A stretch of 64,000 nt of DNA from JAOABP01 sp964590395 (GCA_964590395.1 CAZPVT010000017.1:1-64000), one strand, 5' to 3'; shown: positions 1 through 8,782, counted from the stretch's first letter. Notes: generated from the letters alone by a model not told the origin. A program made the numbers and translations.

Positions 1-1
1 A

Positions 2-148
2 AAGACACCTTTTGAACTTGTAAAGCAACAAACAAATATTCTTGATCCTCACTTTCTGGATTTTCCACCAATTATTTTAGATGCTCTTCCTTGGTTGGCC
101 AAGGCCTTACAGACTGTCCCCTATGTTGCCGATGACGTCATTTTGTAG
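2..148 (+). CDS. C-terminal 48 residues of an unidentified protein, possibly a transposase/integrase tail
   Basis: An open frame enters from the left edge and ends at TAG 146-148. The residues begin KTPFELVKQQ and contain DFPPIILDAL. A pattern of TPxELxK followed about 20 residues later by a PP-x(2-3)-LD motif resembles the tail of some DDE integrase-type transposases, but this is recalled similarity, not a measured match. There is too little sequence for a firm call. It sits in the AT-rich patch that ends at tRNA-Leu, so a mobile-element remnant would fit the context. Confidence 0.35.
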   Translation, partial: KTPFELVKQQTNILDPHFLDFPPIILDALPWLAKALQTVPYVADDVIL

Positions 149-170
149 AAAAACATGACAGTCATACCTT

Positions 171-1319
171 TTAAAAATATTTAATTTTGATTAATCGTGA
201 AATTAATTGGTTATATTTTTTATCTTCAAATTCATATTTTCCTAAAATCGATTTGATATAATTAAGATATTTTTTACGAACTTGAAAATTTTTAAAATCA
301 AAAAAATTTTCGTCAAGTTCTCGGTACCTTCCACATGCTTTTTTTAACAAAGTTTCACCAATGTCCATTTTTTGAGAAGAAAATTTTGTGATACAGCTCA
401 TATAGCCGAATTTTTTCTTTATTATAAGATCAATTGCTTTTTCGCCAAGTTTTACGGTAAAGTCACGATCAATTTTTATTGGATCAGAACCAGACAAGAA
501 ATTTCCAGGAATTGCGATTTTTACTTCAATCCCTAAATTTTTTTCAATTTCTTTTTTTAAATCTAAGGAAACAAAAAAGGCGCGCTCTATCCCATATTCG
601 TCGGTTGTCAATTTTAAACCTTTAAGCATATCGAACTTTGTTTGATGAGCTAAGGCCAGAACAACAAAATTATTTTTTCGGTAATAATTTTTAATAATTT
701 GAATAAGTCTTTTAATTTTAACTTTTTTTTCTGGGGGTAAAATTATATCTACGCCTGAAAGTGCGGCTGCTGCACAAAGCCAACCGGCTTTACCTCCCAT
801 TGTTTCAATAATATAAATTTTTGAAGTAGCGTATGCAGTTTGTTTTATTGCGTCACAAAATAGAGCAAAATTTTGAGCAGCAGTGGGAAAACCAGGAGTG
901 AAGTAAGTTGCGGATAAATCGTTATCAATAGTTTTTGGAATGCCAACAATCGGAATTTTATATGCCTCCCAAAGTTTGGTTGCCGCGCCAAGTGTGTCAT
1001 CGCCACCAATAGCTACAATATAATCAATTTTGTATTTTTTAAGTTGACTTTTAATTTCAAAAATTCCACTTTTTGTTTTAAACGGATTGGTGCGACTTGT
1101 TTTTAAAAAAGTTCCACCATTTTTTTTAAGTGACTCAATATTGATGTTTTTTAAATCTAAAATTTTTCCTCCTAAAAGTAAACTTTTCCAGCCATAAAGT
1201 CCGCCAAGTACTCGAAATCCATGTCTTCTTGCAGATTTGATCGCACCATAAAGAGAGGCATTAAGTGCGGGTGCCACTCCGCCACCAGTAAATAAAATAA
1301 TAGTTTCTTTTTTTGGCAT
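171..1319 (-). CDS. pfp: 6-phosphofructokinase, predicted PPi-dependent type
   Basis: Phosphorylates fructose 6-phosphate in glycolysis. The 382-residue protein has the PFK glycine-rich start TGGGVAPALN (residues 11-20), GGDDTLG (105-111), PKTIDND (128-134, containing the catalytic Asp pair) and MGGKAGW (174-180). An Asp in the second position after GGD and a Lys in PKTIDND are the known markers of pyrophosphate rather than ATP use, so I infer PPi dependence. Oddities: the usual PGxN of the first loop is PALN, and the typical MGRxxGW is MGGKAGW. The gene is very AT-rich (single lines of sequence fall below 20-35% GC by eye) and encodes a Lys/Ile-rich protein, unlike everything after 1.8 kb. 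The ATG at 1319 directly follows panD on the same strand. Foreign origin or an assembly join is likely. Confidence 0.85.
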   Translation of the reverse strand: MPKKETIILFTGGGVAPALNASLYGAIKSARRHGFRVLGGLYGWKSLLLGGKILDLKNINIESLKKNGGTFLKTSRTNPFKTKSGIFEIKSQLKKYKIDYIVAIGGDDTLGAATKLWEAYKIPIVGIPKTIDNDLSATYFTPGFPTAAQNFALFCDAIKQTAYATSKIYIIETMGGKAGWLCAAAALSGVDIILPPEKKVKIKRLIQIIKNYYRKNNFVVLALAHQTKFDMLKGLKLTTDEYGIERAFFVSLDLKKEIEKNLGIEVKIAIPGNFLSGSDPIKIDRDFTVKLGEKAIDLIIKKKFGYMSCITKFSSQKMDIGETLLKKACGRYRELDENFFDFKNFQVRKKYLNYIKSILGKYEFEDKKYNQLISRLIKIKYF

Positions 1320-1665
1320 AAATTTATAAATACCTTTACAAACTTATTATTTTTATCAACTAAAATATTTTTTGGTTTTATAGGCTTATCAGTTAGTTCA
1401 AACCCCATAATGATAATTTCTTCACCAACGGAAATTAGGCGAGCTGCTGCTCCATTCAGACAAATTATACCTGAACCAGCCCTATCCTTAATAATATAAG
1501 TTTCTAGCCGTACGCCAGATGTATTACTCACAACTAATACTTTTTCGCCTGGCCAAAAACCAGCTTTTTTGATAAGTTCTTCATCAATGGTGATACTGCC
1601 AATATAATCTGGATTGGTTTTAGTAACAGTGGCTTGTGAATTTTAGATCTTAAAACTAAGCGCAT
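1320..1665 (-). pseudogene. panD: aspartate 1-decarboxylase (panD), broken by a one-base deletion
   Basis: PanD makes beta-alanine for pantothenate/CoA and self-cleaves at a Gly-Ser bond to form its pyruvoyl group. From ATG 1665 the frame reads MRLVLRSKIHK, the normal PanD start. After position 1633 one G appears missing: restoring it gives KATVTKTNPDYIGSITIDEE, with the processing site IGS, and continues through the conserved RLETYII, GSGIICLNGAAAR and IIIMGF blocks. Without it the second part has no matching start; a short product could only start at the internal ATG 1531. The 3' end is also odd: the frame has no stop before it runs about 150 bases into the phosphofructokinase gene, so a second indel is possible. 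Either a real pseudogene or a sequencing/assembly error. It shares the low GC of its neighbour. Confidence 0.85.
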
Positions 1666-1675
1666 AAAAATTTAT

Positions 1676-1759
1676 TGCCGGAGGAGGGATTCGAACCCTC
1701 AAGCTCTTGCGAGCACAAGGTCCTAAGCCTTGCGTGTCTGCCAATTCCACCACCCCGGC
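1676..1759 (-). tRNA. tRNA-Leu (anticodon UAG)
   Basis: Read on the minus strand it folds as an 84-base tRNA with a long variable arm. Acceptor GCCGGGG pairs with CTCCGGC (one G-U), the anticodon stem CAAGG/CCTTG holds loop CTTAGGA (anticodon TAG), and the T arm is GAGGG-TTCGAAT-CCCTC. The discriminator is A and CCA is not encoded. The AT-rich patch begins just past its 3' end, a classic integration position. Confidence 0.97.
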
Positions 1760-1768
1760 AGATAGAGA

Positions 1769-1796
1769 ATTATAGAAAAAGACAGTTTAGTGTCAA
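1769..1796 (-). promoter_or_regulatory. consensus promoter of tRNA-Leu
   Basis: On the minus strand TTGACA (1796-1791), 16 bases, TATAAT (1774-1769), nine bases before the tRNA. Both hexamers are perfect sigma-70 consensus. It lies back to back with the promoter at 1808-1835. Confidence 0.85.
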
Positions 1797-1807
1797 ATTA
1801 ATGTTGT

Positions 1808-1835
1808 TTGACTACCGGCAAAGAAAAATTAAAAT
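1808..1835 (+). promoter_or_regulatory. promoter for the sugar-binding protein, predicted leaderless
   Basis: TTGACT (1808-1813), 16-base spacer, TAAAAT (1830-1835). The GTG start at 1842 lies six bases after the -10 box, where transcription itself would normally begin, and there is no Shine-Dalgarno sequence. Confidence 0.75.
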
Positions 1836-1841
1836 TATCCT

Positions 1842-3089
1842 GTGCGTCAATTAACCATCATTTGCCTAACTCTGTTTTTGGCTGTTCTCCCTCACTGCCG
1901 AAGCCCAGAAAAAAGGATCAAAGTCCGGTTCTGGCATGCGATGGGTGGTGAGGCTCAAAAAACCTTAAAGGCGATGGTTGAAGAGTTCGAAAGGAAAAAT
2001 CCGGATATAAAAATAGAATTGGTGGGAATGGGGAATTACGACGCACTGGCACAGAAACTTTTAGGTGCAGTTGCAGTAGAAAATCCACCCACCATCGCCC
2101 AGATGTATGAGAATTGGACCACCCAGTTACACACTGCGGGACAACTTGAGTATCTGGAGGATTACATTCGCGGACCAAACGGTCTCAGCGAAGATGAACT
2201 GTCCGATATTTATCCCAATCTCCTCGAAAATAACCGCTGGGATAACAAAATCCTAACCTTGCCATTTAACAAGAGTGTACCGGTTTACTACTACAATGTA
2301 AACATACTAAAACAGTTTGACTACGACTCTTTTCCCCGCACTTGGACTGAGTTCCGGAATATGTGTAAAAAAATTACCCGAAAAACTCAAACCGGTGAAA
2401 CGAAAATCTGGGCAACTGCCAATGGTACGGACATCTGGATTTTCGGTTCAATGCTTTTTCAACGGGGGGGCAGATTTCTAAATAAAGAGGATGGCGAACC
2501 AGAGTTTAACAACCCAATTGGGGTCGCCGTACTTACCTTTCAGGTTGACCTGATTTTAAAGGACAGTGTGCAGGTAACCGCGCGGGGCAGAAATCCGATG
2601 GAAGACTTTCTTTTAGGTAAAATTGCTACCGTAACCGGTAGTTCCACCTGGCGGGCACCAATTTATGGCCAGGAAAATTTCCCGGTAGGTATGGCGCCGA
2701 TCCCAGTTGAGGGACAGCCCGCAGCAATAATTTACGGCACAAACATCGGTATATTCAAAAAAGCAACACGTGCAGAAAAGGATGCTGCTTGGCGATTTAT
2801 CAAATGGTTTATCGTTCCTGAACAGCAGGTTAAATGGTCGCTTGGCACATGGTATGTACCAATTCACCGCCAGTGTCTCGAGCATCCTTTACTCAAAGAA
2901 CGTTTTGCCCAGACTCCGGGATTACTTGCTGCTTACCGACAGATGGAATATGGTGTTTTCGAACCCCGCGGGCTGAAATGGTTGGTAGGCAGAAAAACGT
3001 TGGTAGAGGAATTAGAAGCCGCTAGTCTGGGAATGAAAACACCCCAACAGGCCTTGACTGATGCCGCTAACCGCTATCGTCAGAATTAG
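1842..3089 (+). CDS. ABC transporter extracellular solute (sugar)-binding protein, family 1
   Basis: A 415-residue periplasmic binding protein of the maltose/glycerol-3-phosphate type. A hydrophobic leader (residues 4-16) is followed by LPHC, a weak lipobox, so it may be a lipoprotein. The family hallmark follows: RFWHAMGGE, then EEFERKNPDIKIELV, then NNRWDNKILTLPFNKSVPVY typical of the hinge and ligand cleft, and a C-terminal ALTDAANRY helix. The GTG start at 1842 is supported by the promoter six bases upstream. No permease or ATPase genes follow, so the rest of the transporter must be encoded elsewhere or this protein serves a shared permease. The specific ligand cannot be told. Confidence 0.9.
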   Translation: MRQLTIICLTLFLAVLPHCRSPEKRIKVRFWHAMGGEAQKTLKAMVEEFERKNPDIKIELVGMGNYDALAQKLLGAVAVENPPTIAQMYENWTTQLHTAGQLEYLEDYIRGPNGLSEDELSDIYPNLLENNRWDNKILTLPFNKSVPVYYYNVNILKQFDYDSFPRTWTEFRNMCKKITRKTQTGETKIWATANGTDIWIFGSMLFQRGGRFLNKEDGEPEFNNPIGVAVLTFQVDLILKDSVQVTARGRNPMEDFLLGKIATVTGSSTWRAPIYGQENFPVGMAPIPVEGQPAAIIYGTNIGIFKKATRAEKDAAWRFIKWFIVPEQQVKWSLGTWYVPIHRQCLEHPLLKERFAQTPGLLAAYRQMEYGVFEPRGLKWLVGRKTLVEELEAASLGMKTPQQALTDAANRYRQN

Positions 3090-3103
3090 CCAGGATGTAA
3101 AAA

Positions 3104-3859
3104 TTAATATTGAACCCCCTCCAATATCAATCCTCTTGCCGGCGCGATGACAAATGGCTTATGCTTTCTACCCTTTAACGCCCGTCGGATATCCCTCTTG
3201 GTCAAACGGCAAGATGAGTAAGCAACGAGCGCACCGACAATACGGCGCACCATTTTATAAAGAAATCTATCCCCTTTTACCGTGATCAAAATTTCATCCC
3301 TGAACTGCTTACAGGTAATTGACTTTACGGTGCAGATACTGGGACCTGACTGACAATGACAGAACGGTTGAAAATCAAGCGTCCCAATGAATAACTTTGC
3401 CACTGACTTCAGCCGCTGAACATCGAGCCGAGTCCCAACCTCCCAACTGCGTCTTGACCGTAGTGGTGAACGCCCGTAAACGATTCGATAAGTATAGGTC
3501 TTAAGTCTGGCACTGTATCGAGCATGGAAATCCTCAGGAACGATATCAGCCGACTTTACATAAATATCCGCGGGTAGATAAAAATTTAGTGCAGCCGGAA
3601 TTTTTTCTACCGGTAGGGACGATGAGTAAGAAAAATTGGCGACATAGTTTCGTGCCGAAACTCCTGCGTCAGTTCTACTACAGCCATAGATTTTAATCCT
3701 TTGACCGAACAACCTTTGCGCTGCTCTTTCCAGCAGCCCCTGAATGGTTAAGTGATTAGGCTGACTCTGCCAACCCGCATAAGCGGTGCCATCAAACTCA
3801 ATTATCAACTGAACATTACGCACTACACTATCCAGCTGAGATTTAGTTGCCCTAAGCAA
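3104..3859 (-). CDS. truA: tRNA pseudouridine(38-40) synthase
   Basis: Converts uridines 38-40 of the tRNA anticodon arm to pseudouridine. The 251-residue length fits TruA. Visible motifs: IIEFDGTAYAGWQ (residues 19-31), the catalytic Asp64 in CSRTDAGVSA, FHARYSA followed by KTYTYRI, and FLYKMVRRIVGAL near residue 205. The first about 11 residues are unlike the family; a GTG at residue 12 or 13 could be the true start. It is the last gene of a minus-strand run led by the PQQ-propeller lipoprotein and ileS, 20 bases after the DksA-like gene. Confidence 0.95.
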   Translation of the reverse strand: MLRATKSQLDSVVRNVQLIIEFDGTAYAGWQSQPNHLTIQGLLERAAQRLFGQRIKIYGCSRTDAGVSARNYVANFSYSSSLPVEKIPAALNFYLPADIYVKSADIVPEDFHARYSARLKTYTYRIVYGRSPLRSRRSWEVGTRLDVQRLKSVAKLFIGTLDFQPFCHCQSGPSICTVKSITCKQFRDEILITVKGDRFLYKMVRRIVGALVAYSSCRLTKRDIRRALKGRKHKPFVIAPARGLILEGVQY

Positions 3860-3879
3860 GTGGTGGGTAAACCCAGATG

Positions 3880-4281
3880 CTAAACTCCGTTATTGGTTTT
3901 TTTAACACACTTCATACACAACCGGGCATAAGGGATAACCTCAAGTCGATTCAACGGAATCGGCTCACCACACTGCTCACACCAACCGTATGTCCCTTTG
4001 GCAATCCGGTTAAGAGCGTCGTCAATTTCCCGAAGAGATGCTGTCTCTATTGACTTAAGTTGGGAGGCGAACTCGCGCTGATAATTTTCTGTACCTTGAT
4101 CGGCGATATGAGTACGGTGGCTGGATAAATCACCGGCCGATGCCGGCAAATCCATCACCTCCCGGGTAAAACTGCTCTGCCTTATTATTCGCTGTTTTTC
4201 TGTCAACAGCGCCTTTTCCAACCGTAACAAATCCCTTTTTTTCAGCGGCGAACCCGCTTTTTTTGCTTTTTTCTGCGCCAT
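3880..4281 (-). CDS. DksA/TraR-family zinc-finger protein
   Basis: 133 residues: a Lys-rich start, a coiled-coil region (15-90) and a four-cysteine zinc finger, CEQC at 101-104 and CMKC at 122-125. DksA-family proteins bind in the RNA polymerase secondary channel and modulate transcription initiation. The segment DLSSHRTHIADQGTE (51-65) at the coiled-coil tip matches the TraR/DksA-like group that carries an H-AD motif rather than the DxxDxA of true DksA, so the exact effect on polymerase is open. Its Shine-Dalgarno GAGG overlaps the ileS stop codon, indicating translational coupling. Confidence 0.88.
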   Translation of the reverse strand: MAQKKAKKAGSPLKKRDLLRLEKALLTEKQRIIRQSSFTREVMDLPASAGDLSSHRTHIADQGTENYQREFASQLKSIETASLREIDDALNRIAKGTYGWCEQCGEPIPLNRLEVIPYARLCMKCVKKTNNGV

Positions 4282-4283
4282 TA

Positions 4284-7200
4284 TTACCTCACTCTTTTCA
4301 ATTCAACCCGAACTGGGTCGTGATTGATCACATATTCCTGCTGAATCTCACTATTCCCCAATGAACCAAACCTGATATCATGTGCTAGGGTCTCCTGGGC
4401 TATATACTCGGAAAACATCGCTACTGCTTCTTTCAGTTTGGGTGAACATTGAAAACCGATTATAACCCGGTCAACAACATCAAATCTCGCATTTTTACGC
4501 AGACTCTGAATTCTGCGGATCAGTTCCCGGGCAATGCCCTCCAACTCCAGTTCCCGAGTCAGCGTTGTATCAGATCCGATGACAAAATCAGTGCTTTCCT
4601 GTAATAGCAGACCGTTAGGCATCGGCTCCCCAACAGCAAGAAACTCCACCTCTCGAATGTTAAGTTCGTCCTTAACTATCTCCAGATAGGGCGAAAGCCT
4701 CCTTTCATCCTGCCCCGCCTTTAAACCAATTACCATTCGTTTCAGCGGCTGACGCACTTTGATCTGGGCCTTCTCCCGTGCAGCATGCCCCAAAGATACC
4801 AGCGAACGTACAGCCTGCATCTCCTGCTCCAACTGTTTGTCGATCATACCCAATTCCGGCTCAGGGTAATAACACAGGTGGACACTTTCCGGTGCCTCCG
4901 GGTCACATCGGCGTACCAAATTCTGATAAATTTCCTCAGCGAGAAAGGGCATAATCGGCGCTACAAGTTTTATCAGTGTCACCAGACAGGTATAAAGCGT
5001 GTAATAAGCACTATCCTTATCCGTATCCTCAGCCGATTTCCAAAACCGGCGACGGTTCCGGCGTACATACCAGTTGGATAAATCGTCAATAAAACCCTCA
5101 ACCGCCAACGTCATACTCATACAGTCGTAATCATCCAGACGTTCCCGGGCTAATGCAACAAGGGAGTTCAGTTTAGATAGAATCCAACGATCCAGCAGAT
5201 TCAAATCTCCTTTCGTCACCTGCAAACCGACCGGATTAATATTATCAATATTGGCATAAGTCACAAAAAATCCGTACACATTCCATAGGGTCAGCAATCT
5301 CCGGTTTACCTCTTGCCCGACCTTGAACCCGAACAAAAGATTTTGGACCGGATTGTGCCGGGCAAAAACCCAACGCATCACATCCGCACCCATCCTCTCT
5401 ACCGCCTCCTCGACCTCGATCGCATTGCCCCATGATTTATGCATCTCCCGCCCATCCTCTGCCTTCATCGTCGCATAACCCAAAACCGTCTTGAACGGTG
5501 CGCATTTCTCTAATACGGTACTCATCGCCAGGATCGCATAGAACCAGTTACGGAACTGTCCAGGAAATGATTCGGTAATAAAATCAAACGGAAACCACTC
5601 CTGCCAGCACTGCCGATTTGCCAAATAATGGGTAGTGGAAAATGGGACTATGCCAGCGTCTAACCAGGGGTTACCAACATCCTTAATCCGCGGCACTAAC
5701 GCCTGGCACTTCTGACAGGCGATTTTAACCTCATCCACCCATGGCCGGTGCGGAGTGTGCTCTTGGAATTTATCCCAACCCACAACCGCCCGCTGCTGTA
5801 ACTCCGCCTTCGAACCGATAACATCAAACCAGCCGCATTCACATTTGAAGATCGGCAGTGCCAGCCCCCAATACCGTTTTTTCGAGATGCACCAATCAGC
5901 CATATTCCTGAGCCAGTCCAGTTCGCGCTCCAGCCCGAACTCCGGTATCCATCTAACCTGCCGTGCCGAATTCATAATCTCCTCGCGCAAAGGGTCCATA
6001 GCGATAAACCACTCCTCAACCAACCGGAAAACTAACTCCTCCCCGCAACGCCAGCAAACCGGATAACGATGGGTATAATTCTCCACCCTGAATAACAGAC
6101 CTCTGGACTTAAGAAAATCAAATATCTCATACGCTACCTCTCCCGCACTCCGACCTGTAAGCCAGCCGAATCCATCTCTGAATGAACCGTCCTCCAACAG
6201 CGGTGCGATAACCGCTAACTCCGCCTCCATGCCCAGAAGAAAATCCTCCTTACCACATCCCGGTGCAATATGGACAATTCCGGTTCCCTCAGAATCACTA
6301 ACACCTTTCCAGAACACTACCCGGTGTTCAACACCATTTTGTGCTGGCAGGTCATCAAACGGACCACGGTATTTAAGTCCTGCCAGCTCTTTACCCATAA
6401 ACTCATTAAGTACCACCACATCTGTTCCCACTACCCTCAACAGACTCTTCGCCAGGATATATACCTCATCCCCCATTTTTACCCGCACATACACCATTTC
6501 CGGATGAACCGCTGCACCGGTATTAGCGGTCAGTGTCCACGGCGTTGTCGTCCAGACCAGAAGACTCTCATTTTCCCTCTCAAGTAATGGAAACCGCACG
6601 TAAACTGCCGGATGCGTTAACTCGCGATACCCCTCGGTGGCAATCTCCATATCGGAAATCGCGGTACCGCAACGGGCACACCAAGGCATAACATCTGTCC
6701 CCTCGTAAATGAGTCCCCGACGGTGACACTCCTTGAGAAAATACCATATGGCGTAATTATTTTCTTCCGACATCGTATAATATGAGTTTTTCCAATCCAT
6801 CCATTGCCCGATCAAAATTGACTGCTGGGTCTGAATATGAGAAAACCTCCTTACCCGCTCTTGACACTTCTCCACAAACCGGTCGATACCAAATTTCTCA
6901 ATATCCCGTTTAGACTTAAATCCCAGCTCCTTCTCAACCTCTACCTCCACCCACAAACCCTGACAGTCAAAACCGTTCTGAAAACGCTGGTCAAAACCAA
7001 GCATCGCTTTATAACGCTGAAACAGGTCCTTATAAGTTCGACCCCAGGCATGATGAACCCCCATTGGACCGTTGGCGGTTATCGGACCATCAAGAAATCT
7101 AAACTTAGGCCCCCCCCGATTCCTCTCCATCAACCGGTAAAAATAGTGCCCCTCCTCCCAGAACTTTAGCACCCGGGAATGAATATCCCGATAATCCGGC

Positions 7201-7295
7201 TGTGCGGGCACTGGCTGAAATATCCGATTTGAACCCGAAACCTGCTGTGCACTCACGCTCTCACCTCTGTCTACCGTACCCTTCCTGAATTGCAC
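4284..7295 (-). CDS. ileS: isoleucyl-tRNA synthetase, IleS2 type with GVHH signature
   Basis: Charges tRNA-Ile. About 1000 residues: Rossmann core, CP1 editing domain with the IleRS pattern VWTTTPWTLTANTG, a VCWRCGEELVFR zinc-like motif followed by EEWFIAM, then RYWGLALPIFKCECGW, and an anticodon-binding C-terminal half. The class I HIGH motif reads GVHH (residues 79-82, bases 7061-7050) with positions one and three swapped, and the KMSKS loop reads EMHKS (617-621, bases about 5447-5433). The sequence style is the eukaryote-like IleS2 group. The ATG at 7295 overlaps the preceding gene by 25 bases; a start a few codons later (for example GTG for Val13 or Val19) is possible because the first 25 residues are not conserved. 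Confidence 0.93.
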   Translation of the reverse strand: MQFRKGTVDRGESVSAQQVSGSNRIFQPVPAQPDYRDIHSRVLKFWEEGHYFYRLMERNRGGPKFRFLDGPITANGPMGVHHAWGRTYKDLFQRYKAMLGFDQRFQNGFDCQGLWVEVEVEKELGFKSKRDIEKFGIDRFVEKCQERVRRFSHIQTQQSILIGQWMDWKNSYYTMSEENNYAIWYFLKECHRRGLIYEGTDVMPWCARCGTAISDMEIATEGYRELTHPAVYVRFPLLERENESLLVWTTTPWTLTANTGAAVHPEMVYVRVKMGDEVYILAKSLLRVVGTDVVVLNEFMGKELAGLKYRGPFDDLPAQNGVEHRVVFWKGVSDSEGTGIVHIAPGCGKEDFLLGMEAELAVIAPLLEDGSFRDGFGWLTGRSAGEVAYEIFDFLKSRGLLFRVENYTHRYPVCWRCGEELVFRLVEEWFIAMDPLREEIMNSARQVRWIPEFGLERELDWLRNMADWCISKKRYWGLALPIFKCECGWFDVIGSKAELQQRAVVGWDKFQEHTPHRPWVDEVKIACQKCQALVPRIKDVGNPWLDAGIVPFSTTHYLANRQCWQEWFPFDFITESFPGQFRNWFYAILAMSTVLEKCAPFKTVLGYATMKAEDGREMHKSWGNAIEVEEAVERMGADVMRWVFARHNPVQNLLFGFKVGQEVNRRLLTLWNVYGFFVTYANIDNINPVGLQVTKGDLNLLDRWILSKLNSLVALARERLDDYDCMSMTLAVEGFIDDLSNWYVRRNRRRFWKSAEDTDKDSAYYTLYTCLVTLIKLVAPIMPFLAEEIYQNLVRRCDPEAPESVHLCYYPEPELGMIDKQLEQEMQAVRSLVSLGHAAREKAQIKVRQPLKRMVIGLKAGQDERRLSPYLEIVKDELNIREVEFLAVGEPMPNGLLLQESTDFVIGSDTTLTRELELEGIARELIRRIQSLRKNARFDVVDRVIIGFQCSPKLKEAVAMFSEYIAQETLAHDIRFGSLGNSEIQQEYVINHDPVRVELKRVR

Positions 7296-8746
7296 ATATC
7301 ACCTTGATACATTGGCCAAGATGAGTTAGCCGGTCCACCCTTGCCGACCACACACCACGCTCGATAGCCACTGCCGATGTACACCAAACCAGCATTATCA
7401 ATCTTCGGGCAGGAATTAAATTCTCCTGGCGTACCGACGCCCAATCCCACTGCCCAGCGTTTTGTGCCGTTAATATTCACCGCATAAAGCGAATCAGCCG
7501 CGCCAGAAACGACCGAGCAGAACGCCAGAAAGTAAATCACCCCCCCACTGGAAACCGCCGGCATTGACAGCTCTTCTGCCACAGCGGGTATCCATTCCCA
7601 AGCAATCGCTCCCTCCTGGGTTACTGCCCACAACCGCCCGCTACCGGTAAGATAAATTGTCTCACCCTCTCCGATAACCGGACCAGAAGCATCAGAACCA
7701 ATAAAGACACGCCAGTTCTCATTACCCACTCCCAAGTTCACAGAAACCAGCCAACCATCCTCATCAACTAAATAAAGGCAATTACGCCGGGAATCGATTG
7801 CCGGCGGTGCAGTCAACGACTGACGCATACCAAATTGCCACTTAACCGAGCCGTTACTCGGGTCCAATGCGAACAACGTATCATCCTCAGAAACATAAAC
7901 TGTACCGTCAGATCCGACAACCGGCGACTGTCCACCACCGCGGTGATAGAAGTGCCACCGTCGGTTCAGATTAACCGGATCAAGGGCAAAAAGAGTGTCA
8001 TCCTCGGTCTGGACGAAAACCGTGCCGTCAATTCCTAATGCCGGGGGACAGATTACCGGCGAACGGAAACTGGTTGAAGCCTTTACTGTTCCAGAACTGG
8101 TTAGTGCATAAAATCGCCCCCCTTCAGTACCAACATAGATTGTACCGTCGTCACCGATCACCGGTGCCGAACTGAACTCCTCCTCCTCCACATCCACAAA
8201 CTCCCAAACTCTCGCACCACGCTGGTTTCGACATAGTAAAGCACAGATATCACTGGACCCTATATAAACCCTACCATCCTGACCGATAGCAAAAGTATGA
8301 GTGGAAAAATCTGCGGAATCCTCCGGATCCTCAGGATCAAAGTAGCCAAACCGCCACCAGACAGTACCCTCACCTGGACTAACATATATCTCCAGTGGCT
8401 CTGACCAATTAGAAATCTTTCCCTTACGGCTTTTAACTCGCGCGGTAATTTTTATATCGCCCGGCTGAGTGTAGGTGTGCGTGTCGGCAAAAACCTCCCC
8501 TACTCCAACCCAGTCCGACCATTCGGAACGGATACCATCCCCCCAATCAAACTGAAAAGCAACCTCACTGCCCGCTGGTTCGGCAACAGTGGTGCTACAA
8601 GTATAAACAACATCCTTCAGCGCCAGTTCCGGACCCCAAGGGGTCTCTGGCTTGGCTAGTGGTTTCGGACAGCCTACTATTGCCAGCAAAAAAACGAACA
8701 GAAAAAACAACCCGAGATGTCTTTTCATTAGTGCCGTCATATTCAT
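7271..8746 (-). CDS. PQQ-repeat beta-propeller lipoprotein
   Basis: 491 residues. A signal peptide ends in the lipobox AIVGC (near residue 26). Residues about 40-125 form an Ig/PKD-like domain (FQFDWGDG, then HTYTQPGDIKITA). The remainder consists of five or more PQQ-like blades of the form VIGDDGTIYVGTEGGRFYAL. These are usually ligand-free scaffold propellers of the outer membrane or periplasm, reminiscent of BamB, but no assembly role can be claimed. AGGAGG five bases before ATG 8746 and a promoter at 8783-8810 make this the first gene of the run to ileS, the DksA-like gene and truA. Confidence 0.85.
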   Translation of the reverse strand: MNMTALMKRHLGLFFLFVFLLAIVGCPKPLAKPETPWGPELALKDVVYTCSTTVAEPAGSEVAFQFDWGDGIRSEWSDWVGVGEVFADTHTYTQPGDIKITARVKSRKGKISNWSEPLEIYVSPGEGTVWWRFGYFDPEDPEDSADFSTHTFAIGQDGRVYIGSSDICALLCRNQRGARVWEFVDVEEEEFSSAPVIGDDGTIYVGTEGGRFYALTSSGTVKASTSFRSPVICPPALGIDGTVFVQTEDDTLFALDPVNLNRRWHFYHRGGGQSPVVGSDGTVYVSEDDTLFALDPSNGSVKWQFGMRQSLTAPPAIDSRRNCLYLVDEDGWLVSVNLGVGNENWRVFIGSDASGPVIGEGETIYLTGSGRLWAVTQEGAIAWEWIPAVAEELSMPAVSSGGVIYFLAFCSVVSGAADSLYAVNINGTKRWAVGLGVGTPGEFNSCPKIDNAGLVYIGSGYRAWCVVGKGGPANSSWPMYQGDMCNSGRVR

Positions 8747-8782
8747 AGCATCCTCCTACTAATTACTGCCAAAATTCCCTAT

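Noticed and set aside
1172..1531. 119-codon minus-strand frame as a gene of its own
   Set aside because: Its first 70 codons are the 3' part of the frameshifted panD; the last 50 only read pfp out of frame.
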